Shown here one piece after another: positions 6,308 to 12,276 of a stretch of DNA of 13,350 bases. Location of the stretch: NCBI GenBank assembly GCA_046596415.1, contig JBKJML010000208.1:1-13350 (forward strand), read 5' to 3'. Under the pieces are notes generated by a model. That model searched no databases and had not been told where the DNA came from. It saw nothing but the letters and a program-made list of their open reading frames with translations. How positions within the stretch are numbered: the stretch's first letter is position 1; each line of letters begins with the position of its first letter. Source of the stretch: JBKJML01 sp046596415 (GTDB taxonomy: Bacteria; Actinomycetota; Thermoleophilia; Gaiellales; Gaiellaceae). The position numbers were made by a program, and so were the translations under genes.

Positions 6308-9148
6308 CTAGGCGGCCGCGGCCGCGGCCGGCTGCGCGAGCACCGCGCGCAGGAACTGGCCCGTGTACGACTCCTCGACCTCGGCGATCTCCTCCGGGGT
6401 GCCGGATGCGAGCAGCTCGCCGCCTGCCTCGCCGCCCTCGGGGCCGAGATCGACCACCCAGTCGGCCTGCTTGATCACGTCGAGGTTGTGCTCGATCACG
6501 AGCACCGTGTTGCCAGCATCGACGAGCCGCTGGAGGACGCCGAGCAGCGTCTCGATGTCGGCGAAATGAAGGCCGGTCGTGGGCTCGTCGAGAATGTAGA
6601 GGGTACGGCCCGTCGCGACCTTGCAGAGGTCAGCGGCGAGCTTGACGCGCTGCGCCTCACCACCGGAGAGCGTCGTCGCGGGCTGACCCAGCTTGATGTA
6701 GTCGAGCCCCACGTCGTGCAGCGTCTGGAGGCGGCGGCGCAGCTTCGGCACCTTGGCGAAGAAGGCGAGCGCCTCCTCGACCGACATCTCGAGCACGTCG
6801 GCGATCGACTTGCCCTTGAAGCGCACCTCGAGTGTCTCCTTGTTGTAGCGCTTGCTGTGGCACGTCTCGCACGGCACATAGACGTCAGGCAGGAAGTGCA
6901 TCTCGATCTTGATCGTCCCGTCGCCCTTGCACGTCTCGCAGCGGCCGCCGCGCACGTTGAACGAGAAACGGCCCGGCTTGTAGCCGCGCACCTTCGCCTC
7001 TGGGGTCAGCGAGTACAGCTCGCGTACGTGCGTGAAGAGATCGGTGTAGGTGGCTGGGTTCGAGCGCGGCGTGCGGCCGATCGGCGTTTGCTCGATGTCG
7101 ATCACCTTGTCGAAGACGTCGATCCCCTCGACCGAATCGTGGTCGCCCGGCTTGACGCGCATCCGGTTGAGCCGGTTCGCGAGCGCCTTGTAGACGATCT
7201 CGTTCACGAGCGTCGACTTGCCGGAGCCGGAGACGCCGGTGACGCAGACGAACTTGCCGACCGGGAACTCGACGTCGATCCCCTTCAGGTTGTGCATCGC
7301 CGCGCCACGGATCGTGAAGTGGCCGCGATCCTCGGTGCGACGCTCCGGGATCGCGATCCGCCGCTCGCCGGAGAGGAACTTGCCGGTGACCGAGGCGGGG
7401 TTCGCCATCACCTCGGCGGCGGTTCCCTCGGCGACGACATGGCCGCCGTGCTCGCCCGCGCCGGGGCCCATGTCCACGAGCCAGTCGGCCGTGCGCATCA
7501 TCTGCTCGTCGTGCTCGACCACGAGCACGGTGTTCCCGAGCTCCTTCAGCCGCTGGAGGGTGCCGATCAGCTTGTCGTTGTCGCGCTGGTGGAGCCCGAT
7601 CGAGGGCTCGTCAAGGATGTAGAGGACGCCGACGAGCTGTGAGCCGATCTGGGTCGCGAGCCGCAGCCGCTGAGCCTCCCCGCCGGAGAGCGTCTTCGCC
7701 GCCCGGTCGAGCTGGAGATAGCCGACACCGACGTCGTCGAGGAAGGTCAGCCGCTCCCGGATCTCCTTCACGATCCGGTGGCCGATCAGCTCCTCGGTCG
7801 TCGACAGTCCGAGTTCGTCGACGAACTCGAGCGCGCGCGTGACGGAAAGGAGCGCGAACTCGTTGATCGACTTGCCCGCGATCGTGACCGCGAGCACCTC
7901 GGGCTTCAGCCGGGCGCCCTTGCACGTCGGGCACGGACGGAGCGACATGTACTCCTCGATCCGCTCGCGCTGCTGCGCCGACTCGGTCTCCCGGTAGCGC
8001 CGCTGGAGCGAGGTGACGATCCCCTCGAAGGCCATCGTGTACTGACGCTTGCGGTTCATTCGGTTTCGGTACTGGACGAAGATGCGCTCGCCGCCGGTGC
8101 CGTAGAGGAAGCGGTTCTGTTGCTCCTCGGTGAGCGTGCTCCACGGCGTGTCGAGGTCGATCTCGTAGCGGTCGGCGGTGGCCTGGATCACGGACTCGTA
8201 GAAGCCGGAGTTGCCGATCGACCAGGGGACGAGCGCCCCGTCGCCGATCGAGAGCGACGGGTCGGGAACGAGCAGGTCCGGGTCGATCTCCTGCTGCGCG
8301 CCGAGGCCGGTACAGCGCGGGCAGGCGCCGTGCGGCGAGTTGAACGAGAAGATGCGCGGCTGAAGCTCGGGCAGCGAGACGCCGTGCTCCGGGCAGGCGA
8401 ACTTCTCGGAAAAGGTCATCGGCTCCCCGTCGACGACATCGACCACGACGAGGCCGTCGGCGAGCGCCGCCGCGGTCTCCACCGACTGGGTGAGCCGCTG
8501 GCGCAGGTCGGGCTTGAGCACGAGCCGGTCGACGACCACCTCGATCGTGTGCTTGAGCTTCTTGTCGAGCTCGATCGTCTCCTCGAGCAGCCGCTGCTCG
8601 CCGTCGACCTTGACGCGCGTGAAGCCGTCGGCGCGGAGCTCTTCGAAGACTTCCCTGTACTCGCCCTTGCGGTCGCGCACGACCGGTGCGTTGACGGTGA
8701 ACCTCGCTCCGTCGGGTAGGCGCAGCACCTGGTCGACGATCTGGTCGAGGCTCTGGCCGGCGATCGGGCGGCCGCAGATCGGGCAGTGCGGACGGCCGAC
8801 GCGCGCGTAGAGCAGACGGAGGTAGTCGTAGATCTCCGTCACGGTGCCGACCGTCGAGCGCGGGTTGCGCGAGGTCGTCTTCTGGTCGATCGAGATCGCC
8901 GGCGAGAGCCCGTCGATCGAGTCGACGTCGGGCTTCTCCATCATCTGGAGGAACTGGCGCGCGTACGCGGAGAGGCTCTCGACGTAGCGGCGCTGGCCCT
9001 CGGCGTAGATCGTGTCGAACGCGAGGCTCGACTTGCCGGAGCCGGAAAGGCCGGTGATGCAGACGAGGGCGTTGCGCGGCAACCGGACGTCGATGTCCTT
9101 CAGGTTGTGCTCGCGCGCCCCATGAACGATCAGCTCGTCGATGGCCAT
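6308..9148 (-). CDS. uvrA: Excinuclease ABC subunit A
   Basis: A full-length 946-aa UvrA, the damage-sensing ATPase of nucleotide excision repair, which as a dimer loads UvrB at lesions. First ATPase half: Walker A G33-L-S-G-S-G-K-S40, signature L487-S-G-G-E-A-Q493, Walker B with L512-D-E-P515. Second half: Walker A G638-V-S-G-S-G-K-S645, signature L827-S-G-G-E-A-Q833, D854-E-P856. The zinc modules are C252-P-E-H255 with C276/C279, C406/C409, and C737/C740 with C760/C763; C122/C125 lies in the UvrB-binding region. The first module uses His in place of the second Cys, as in mycobacterial UvrA as I recall. The C-terminus ends in a run of six alanines coded by a GC-only repeat. Start ATG at 9148 gives the standard M-A-I-D-E-L-I-V-H-G-A-R-E-H-N opening. 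A LexA box in the promoter indicates SOS control. No uvrB or uvrC is in the window. Confidence 0.98.
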   Translation of the reverse strand: MAIDELIVHGAREHNLKDIDVRLPRNALVCITGLSGSGKSSLAFDTIYAEGQRRYVESLSAYARQFLQMMEKPDVDSIDGLSPAISIDQKTTSRNPRSTVGTVTEIYDYLRLLYARVGRPHCPICGRPIAGQSLDQIVDQVLRLPDGARFTVNAPVVRDRKGEYREVFEELRADGFTRVKVDGEQRLLEETIELDKKLKHTIEVVVDRLVLKPDLRQRLTQSVETAAALADGLVVVDVVDGEPMTFSEKFACPEHGVSLPELQPRIFSFNSPHGACPRCTGLGAQQEIDPDLLVPDPSLSIGDGALVPWSIGNSGFYESVIQATADRYEIDLDTPWSTLTEEQQNRFLYGTGGERIFVQYRNRMNRKRQYTMAFEGIVTSLQRRYRETESAQQRERIEEYMSLRPCPTCKGARLKPEVLAVTIAGKSINEFALLSVTRALEFVDELGLSTTEELIGHRIVKEIRERLTFLDDVGVGYLQLDRAAKTLSGGEAQRLRLATQIGSQLVGVLYILDEPSIGLHQRDNDKLIGTLQRLKELGNTVLVVEHDEQMMRTADWLVDMGPGAGEHGGHVVAEGTAAEVMANPASVTGKFLSGERRIAIPERRTEDRGHFTIRGAAMHNLKGIDVEFPVGKFVCVTGVSGSGKSTLVNEIVYKALANRLNRMRVKPGDHDSVEGIDVFDKVIDIEQTPIGRTPRSNPATYTDLFTHVRELYSLTPEAKVRGYKPGRFSFNVRGGRCETCKGDGTIKIEMHFLPDVYVPCETCHSKRYNKETLEVRFKGKSIADVLEMSVEEALAFFAKVPKLRRRLQTLHDVGLDYIKLGQPATTLSGGEAQRVKLAADLCKVATGRTLYILDEPTTGLHFADIETLLGVLQRLVDAGNTVLVIEHNLDVIKQADWVVDLGPEGGEAGGELLASGTPEEIAEVEESYTGQFLRAVLAQPAAAAAA

Positions 9149-9157
9149 CTGACAGCC

Positions 9158-9186
9158 ATTCTAGCGTGCGAACAGGTGTTCGTAAA
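9158..9186 (-). promoter_or_regulatory. uvrA promoter
   Basis: On the reverse strand TTTACG (9186-9181) and TAGAAT (9163-9158) form -35 and -10 elements with an exact 17-bp spacer. The -10 ends 9 nt before the uvrA ATG, so the transcript would have a leader of only a few bases. The LexA box fills most of the spacer and touches the -35, which is ideal for repression. Confidence 0.7.
9169..9182. promoter_or_regulatory. LexA-binding SOS box
   Basis: CGAACAGGTGTTCG matches the Gram-positive/actinobacterial SOS consensus CGAACRNRYGTTYG at every position on the forward strand, with perfectly palindromic CGAAC/GTTCG arms. It lies between uvrA and the divergent gene at 9211. uvrA is a classic LexA target, so sequence and context agree. 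No other such box was noticed in the window. Confidence 0.87.
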
Positions 9187-9198
9187 GCGCGGCGTCTG

Positions 9199-9204
9199 TA
9201 GTTT
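9199..9204 (+). promoter_or_regulatory. Putative -10 element of the small membrane protein gene
   Basis: TAGTTT ends 6 nt before the GTG at 9211, the same leaderless spacing seen elsewhere in the window. The matching -35 position (9176-9181) would fall inside the LexA box, so this promoter may also be SOS-controlled. Confidence 0.4.
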
Positions 9205-9210
9205 TCACCG

Positions 9211-9573
9211 GTGTTCTCCGTCTCGCGATCCAGCGTGCTCCGCGTCGCCGTAGGGGCAGCGTTTGCGGCGGCGGCGGCCACGATCTTCGTCCTCGGTGAC
9301 GCCCGCGACGGATCGCTACCGTACTTTCTCCTCTGGCTCGCCCTCCATGCGCTCTACGGGATCGTCAGCGGCTCGTTCTGGTCGCTCCTGATCGTGCTCG
9401 CCTGCCCTCCGCTCCTGATCGCAGGGTTCAGACCGGGTGGCGCCGAGACGCCGCTCTGGGTGGAAGCAGCCTTCGTCGAGGGCTTCTACGGGCTGCCCCT
9501 CGCGTTCATGGGCATCGTGGCACGCCGGCTGTGGCGCCTCCGCCACCCGGGGTTGGAGGAGTCGTCGGAGTGA
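9211..9573 (+). CDS. Small unknown membrane protein divergent from uvrA
   Basis: I do not recognise this 120-aa protein. It has about three to four hydrophobic segments (residues 9-29, 36-52, 55-73 and 90-106), short loops, and a basic stretch (R105-R-L-W-R-L-R-H112) before an acidic tail, which suggests the end lies in the cytoplasm. The GTG at 9211 is the start giving an R-rich N-terminus ahead of the first helix, and it sits 6 nt after a TAGTTT hexamer. It is divergent from uvrA, with the LexA box between them, and 54 nt upstream of the AI-2E-family gene, with which it may share a transcript. GC content and codon style look like its neighbours. Coding is supported by the coherent membrane pattern in this frame; function is unknown. 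Confidence 0.7.
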   Translation: MFSVSRSSVLRVAVGAAFAAAAATIFVLGDARDGSLPYFLLWLALHALYGIVSGSFWSLLIVLACPPLLIAGFRPGGAETPLWVEAAFVEGFYGLPLAFMGIVARRLWRLRHPGLEESSE

Positions 9574-9627
9574 CGTAGCCGGCCGGCCCGCTCGTCAGTT
9601 TGCGACCTGCTGCAAAGGGCGAGAACG

Positions 9628-10692
9628 ATGCCCATGGCAGACACCGCCAAGCGCGCCGCGATCGCAACGCTCGTCGTCGGCGGGATCGTCGTCGTGGCGC
9701 TTGCGCTCTGGCAGCTCAAGGTGGTGCTCGCGCTGCTCTTCCTCGCGTTCATCTTCGCGGCGGCGATGCGGCCAACGATCGAGTCGCTGGCGCGCCGGGG
9801 CATCCCGAGGCCGGCCGGGCTCGCGCTCCACTATCTCGTGCTGCTCGGCTTCATCGCCGGCTTCCTCTGGCTCGTCCTCCCGCGCGCGCTCGACCAGGTC
9901 GACAACGCGCTCGGCGACCTGCCACAGACGCGCACCGAGTTAGGCCAGGAGGCGGAGCGCTCGACGGGCATCAAGCAGGAGATCCTGACCGGGCTGCAGC
10001 GGCGGCTGAAGGACGTTCCGTCCGGTTCGGAGCTCGTCAACCCGGCCGTCCACGTGACGCTGACCGTGTTCGAGATCGGCCTCGGCATCTTCTTCACGCT
10101 CGCAACGGCTGCGTACTGGATCTTCGAGCGGGACAAGGCGGAGAACCTCGTCTGCTCGCTGCTCCCGCGGCCGAAGCGAAAGAAGGTACGGGACACCTGG
10201 GAGCTGATCGACGCGAAGCTCGGCGCGTATGTGCGCGGCCAGGTGGTCCTGATCGGAGCGGTGGGCGCCGTGCTCTCACTCGTCTTCTGGGCGATCGGCC
10301 TCCCCTACTGGCTGCTCATCGGCGCGTTTGCCGGCCTCGTCGAGATCGTCCCCGTCGTCGGGCCGCTCGCCGCAGGCGCGCTCGCGATCGGCGTCGGCCT
10401 CACCCAGTCGGTGCAGATCGCCGTGCTGGCCGGCCTCGCCGTGCTCGCCGTGCGGCTGCTCGAGGACTACCTCGTGATCCCGCGCGTGCTCGGCGACGCG
10501 GTCGGGCTGACGCCGCTCGTCGTCCTCGTCTCGGTCACTGCGTGCGGGATCCTCTTCGGCGGCTTCGCCGTGATCCTCGCGATCCCGCTCGCCGCGGTCG
10601 TCGCGACGCTCGTGAACGTGATCGTGCGCAACCAGGACCCGGCTGACGAGGACGTCCCCGCCATGATCTTCTCGCCGAGCGATTCGGAGTGA
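9628..10692 (+). CDS. AI-2E-family (PerM-like) transporter
   Basis: A 354-aa membrane protein of the AI-2E transporter family (PF01594). Members are permease-like; substrates known for a few include autoinducer-2 and Na+ or Li+ in exchange for H+, so the name does not fix the substrate. Membrane segments lie near residues 10-27, 29-46, 66-86, 142-164, 205-222, 225-255, 261-276 and 293-335. An extramembrane helical stretch runs from about 87 to 135. Family hallmarks are the Q-L-K-V-V-L-A-L-L-F-L-A-F entry, I165-F-E-R, Y201-V-R-G-Q, E239-I-V-P-V-V-G-P246 and the E279-D-Y-L-V-I-P-R-V-L-G289 block. Length is typical. The first ATG (9628) follows AAAGGGCGAG at 9614-9623; a second ATG at 9634 is also plausible and changes only two residues. 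It is probably transcribed with the small membrane protein 54 nt upstream. Confidence 0.92.
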   Translation: MPMADTAKRAAIATLVVGGIVVVALALWQLKVVLALLFLAFIFAAAMRPTIESLARRGIPRPAGLALHYLVLLGFIAGFLWLVLPRALDQVDNALGDLPQTRTELGQEAERSTGIKQEILTGLQRRLKDVPSGSELVNPAVHVTLTVFEIGLGIFFTLATAAYWIFERDKAENLVCSLLPRPKRKKVRDTWELIDAKLGAYVRGQVVLIGAVGAVLSLVFWAIGLPYWLLIGAFAGLVEIVPVVGPLAAGALAIGVGLTQSVQIAVLAGLAVLAVRLLEDYLVIPRVLGDAVGLTPLVVLVSVTACGILFGGFAVILAIPLAAVVATLVNVIVRNQDPADEDVPAMIFSPSDSE

Positions 10693-10714
10693 ACCAGGTC
10701 GCCGCGCCGCTACT

Positions 10715-10794
10715 CGCGCTCCTGGCGCGTGGCTGAGAGTGCGCGGCCGAAGGGGCTAGGCCGGCTCGCCAGGCTCGGAGAGCTGCGTGCTCTC
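10715..10794. other. Two short hairpins between convergent genes
   Basis: CGCGC-tcctg-GCGCG (10715-10729) and GAGAGC-tgcgt-GCTCTC (10778-10794) can form small stems in the 113-nt gap between the AI-2E gene and the reverse-strand 84-aa gene. Neither is followed by a T-tract on either strand, so they are at best weak or factor-assisted terminators. Confidence 0.3.
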
Positions 10795-10805
10795 AGGGGC
10801 GCGAG

Positions 10806-11060
10806 TCAGGCCTTTCGCCACCTGCCGAAGATGAGGCCGCCGAGCGTGAAGCCGAGCCCGAAGGTGCCGACCGAGAACGCACCGAGCGCGAGCCCCTTGC
10901 GGGCAACCGAGAGACGCTGCCAGCGACCGAGCGCCTCCTGTTCCTCACGCGTCAGCGGCTCGCCGCGGCGTTGCTTGCGCAGCGCTCCGCCGGCGCGGAG
11001 GCCGAGGTAGAGATCGTCGAAGATCTCCGGTGACTCGGTGTCGGGCGTCTCGTCCGCCAT
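10806..11060 (-). CDS. 84-aa unknown protein with a C-terminal membrane anchor
   Basis: I do not recognise this protein by name. Residues 1-56 are hydrophilic, starting acidic (D, E and P rich) and turning basic (R28-K-Q-R-R, R38-E-E-Q-E). Residues 57-79 form one glycine-rich hydrophobic segment (L-A-L-G-A-F-S-V-G-T-F-G-L-G-F-T-L-G-G-L-I-F-G), followed by R-W-R-K-A. This is the layout of a tail-anchored protein with a glycine-zipper-like helix. The ATG at 11060 is preferred over farther upstream starts, since the extra residues would overlap the divergent phosphoesterase gene, and a TACACT hexamer lies 9 nt before it. The sequence from residue 12 (I-F-D-D-L-Y-L-G-L-R-A-G) looks conserved in style. 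A role cannot be given. Confidence 0.7.
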   Translation of the reverse strand: MADETPDTESPEIFDDLYLGLRAGGALRKQRRGEPLTREEQEALGRWQRLSVARKGLALGAFSVGTFGLGFTLGGLIFGRWRKA

Positions 11061-11069
11061 CGCGTCGCG

Positions 11070-11081
11070 AGTGTATAGCCT
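11070..11081. promoter_or_regulatory. Back-to-back -10 elements in a 31-nt divergent promoter region
   Basis: The reverse strand has TACACT (11075-11070), 9 nt before the ATG at 11060. The forward strand has TAGCCT (11076-11081), 10 nt before the GTG at 11092. The two hexamers abut, so polymerase binding one way should exclude the other. Both transcripts would be nearly leaderless. Confidence 0.4.
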
Positions 11082-11091
11082 CCACCGGCCG

Positions 11092-11916
11092 GTGCCGACG
11101 AGAATCCTCCATGTCTCAGACCTGCACTTCGGGCCGCGCGACGACCCACGCGCGCTCGAGTCGCTCGCTGAGTTCGCGACCCGGATCGCACCGGAGCTCG
11201 TGATCGTGAGCGGCGACTTGACGCATCGCGGCACACGGGCGCAGCACGATACGGCCGCTGCGTTCCTGAAGGGGCTCGGGCTGCCGCTCCTCGCGATCCC
11301 GGGGAATCACGACATCCCGTACACGTTCCCGGCCCGATTCACCTCGCCGTGGGCCGAGTTCGAGCGGGCCTGGGACACGACCCAGCCGGTGTACCACTCG
11401 GACACAGCCGTCGTCGTGGGGCTGAACTCGGTCCGCCCGTGGCGTCACCAGTCGGGCCGTGTCCGCGACATCCAGCTGGCCCGCGCCGCCGAGATCTTCG
11501 ACGCCGCCGCTCCCGGCACGCTCAAGGTGGCCGTCCTCCACCACCACCTGCTCGGAGCGCCGTGGCGCTCACGGAAGAAACCGGTCGCAGAGCGGAACAA
11601 GGTGCTCGCCGCCTTCGTCGAGAACGGCGCCGAACTGATCCTGGCCGGCCACATCCACCAAGGCTCGGTCGCCGAGCGGCGCGAGTTCGAGATCTCCACC
11701 CCGGGCGGCGAACGGGCGATGATCGTGTCGATCGCACCCGGGTTCGGCCAGCCACGTCCGCACCGTCGCGGCGAGGCCCGAGGCTTCCAGCTCTACGAGG
11801 CGGAACCGGACGAGCTACGCGTCCTCACGTTCATCTGGCGCGAGGACGGTTGGGGGCTCACCGCCGTGCGGCGCTTCCCGCGCGGCGACGATCCGCTGGC
11901 CTTCGAGCCGGGCTAG
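11092..11916 (+). CDS. Class III (CpdA-like) metallophosphoesterase
   Basis: A 274-aa cytosolic calcineurin-like phosphoesterase. It carries the whole dimetal motif set in order: D10-L-H12, G41-D42, G71-N72-H73-D74, H150-H-H152 and G186-H187-I-H189. This is the layout of the CpdA/Rv0805-type cyclic nucleotide phosphodiesterase group, though such enzymes also act on other phosphodiesters, so cAMP is only one possible substrate. A V-S-x-A-P-G-F-G segment and a C-terminal beta-rich part (about residues 205-274) close the fold. The GTG at 11092 places the first strand (T3-R-I-L-H-V-S-D10) right at the N-terminus, as usual for the family. The frame extends upstream to 11038 but would overlap the divergent gene. 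It is convergent with the GlsB-like gene, with a 10-nt gap. Confidence 0.9.
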   Translation: MPTRILHVSDLHFGPRDDPRALESLAEFATRIAPELVIVSGDLTHRGTRAQHDTAAAFLKGLGLPLLAIPGNHDIPYTFPARFTSPWAEFERAWDTTQPVYHSDTAVVVGLNSVRPWRHQSGRVRDIQLARAAEIFDAAAPGTLKVAVLHHHLLGAPWRSRKKPVAERNKVLAAFVENGAELILAGHIHQGSVAERREFEISTPGGERAMIVSIAPGFGQPRPHRRGEARGFQLYEAEPDELRVLTFIWREDGWGLTAVRRFPRGDDPLAFEPG

Positions 11917-11926
11917 TGCTTCGACG

Positions 11927-12217
11927 CTACTCGGGGCGGCGCGTGGCGTCGCGTGCGCCGGGCCCGGTGAGCGGGCGCTTCTGGACGAAGCGACGGTAGG
12001 CGATCAACAGCAGCACGGACACGACGACGGCGAAGAACAGGCCCCCGGTGGCGTCGAAGAGCGCTGAACCAAGCGCGCCGCCGATCACCGAGCCGGCGAG
12101 CCCGAGCGCGAGCGTCATCCAGATCGGCATCGGGTCGGGGCCTGGCACTGCGAGGCGCGCGAGCGCGCCGACGACAAGGCCGGTGACGAGGATTCCGATA
12201 ATCAGTCCGAGGGTCAC
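11927..12217 (-). CDS. GlsB/YeaQ/YmgE-family small membrane protein
   Basis: A 96-aa inner-membrane protein of the transglycosylase-associated/GlsB-YeaQ-YmgE family (PF04226). It has three hydrophobic segments (about residues 2-24, 32-54 and 58-74). The conserved signature R21-L-A-V-P-G-P-D-P-M30 between helices one and two, and the glycine-rich G39-L-A-G-S-V-I-G-G47, are clear. The basic tail from R75 to R94 is longer than in most members (about 80-90 aa). Relatives are often linked to stress or envelope conditions, but the biochemical role is unknown. The GTG at 12217 is preferred because it starts the family's usual short first helix and sits 6 nt after TAGGCT on its strand. It is divergent from the carboxypeptidase gene (59 nt between start codons) and convergent with the phosphoesterase. 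Confidence 0.9.
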   Translation of the reverse strand: MTLGLIIGILVTGLVVGALARLAVPGPDPMPIWMTLALGLAGSVIGGALGSALFDATGGLFFAVVVSVLLLIAYRRFVQKRPLTGPGARDATRRPE

Positions 12218-12223
12218 GTGCGC

Positions 12224-12229
12224 AGCCTA
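12224..12229 (-). promoter_or_regulatory. Putative -10 element of the GlsB-like gene (leaderless)
   Basis: The reverse strand reads TAGGCT, ending 6 nt before the GTG at 12217. There is no Shine-Dalgarno sequence and no good -35. The spacing equals that of the GNAT, Yip1-like and small membrane protein genes. Confidence 0.4.
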
Positions 12230-12237
12230 CCGCGCAG

Positions 12238-12243
12238 TAGAGT
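12238..12243 (+). promoter_or_regulatory. Putative -10 element of the M32 carboxypeptidase gene
   Basis: TAGAGT lies 33 nt before the ATG at 12277. The leader of about 27 nt would include the strong GAGGAG ribosome binding site at 12266-12271, so this gene uses a conventional leader. Confidence 0.4.
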
Positions 12244-12276
12244 CCTCGAAACGCTGCCACTCTCCGAGGAGCCTCC

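Noticed and set aside
6311..6330. GC-only triplet repeat at the 3' end of uvrA
   Set aside because: It simply encodes the alanine tail of UvrA and does not look like a regulatory or mobile element.
6029..7642. Long forward-strand open frames opposite uvrA, including one of 537 aa and one at 7778-8719
   Set aside because: They mirror uvrA codons and have low-complexity Arg/Leu/Asp/Val-rich translations with no recognisable motif.
7611..9281. A 556-aa reverse-strand frame overlapping the first half of uvrA
   Set aside because: It is a shifted reading of the uvrA sequence with Arg/Pro/Ala-rich composition. uvrA itself is intact, so there is no frameshift to explain.
9600..10646. A 348-aa forward frame overlapping the AI-2E-family gene
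   Set aside because: It is an Arg/Pro/Ala-rich shadow. The other frame has helices and the EIVPVVGP and EDYLVIPRVLG hallmarks.
10778..10794. The GAGAGC/GCTCTC hairpin as an intrinsic terminator
   Set aside because: There is no T-tract on either side and the stem is only 6 bp; it is listed only as a hairpin of unknown role.
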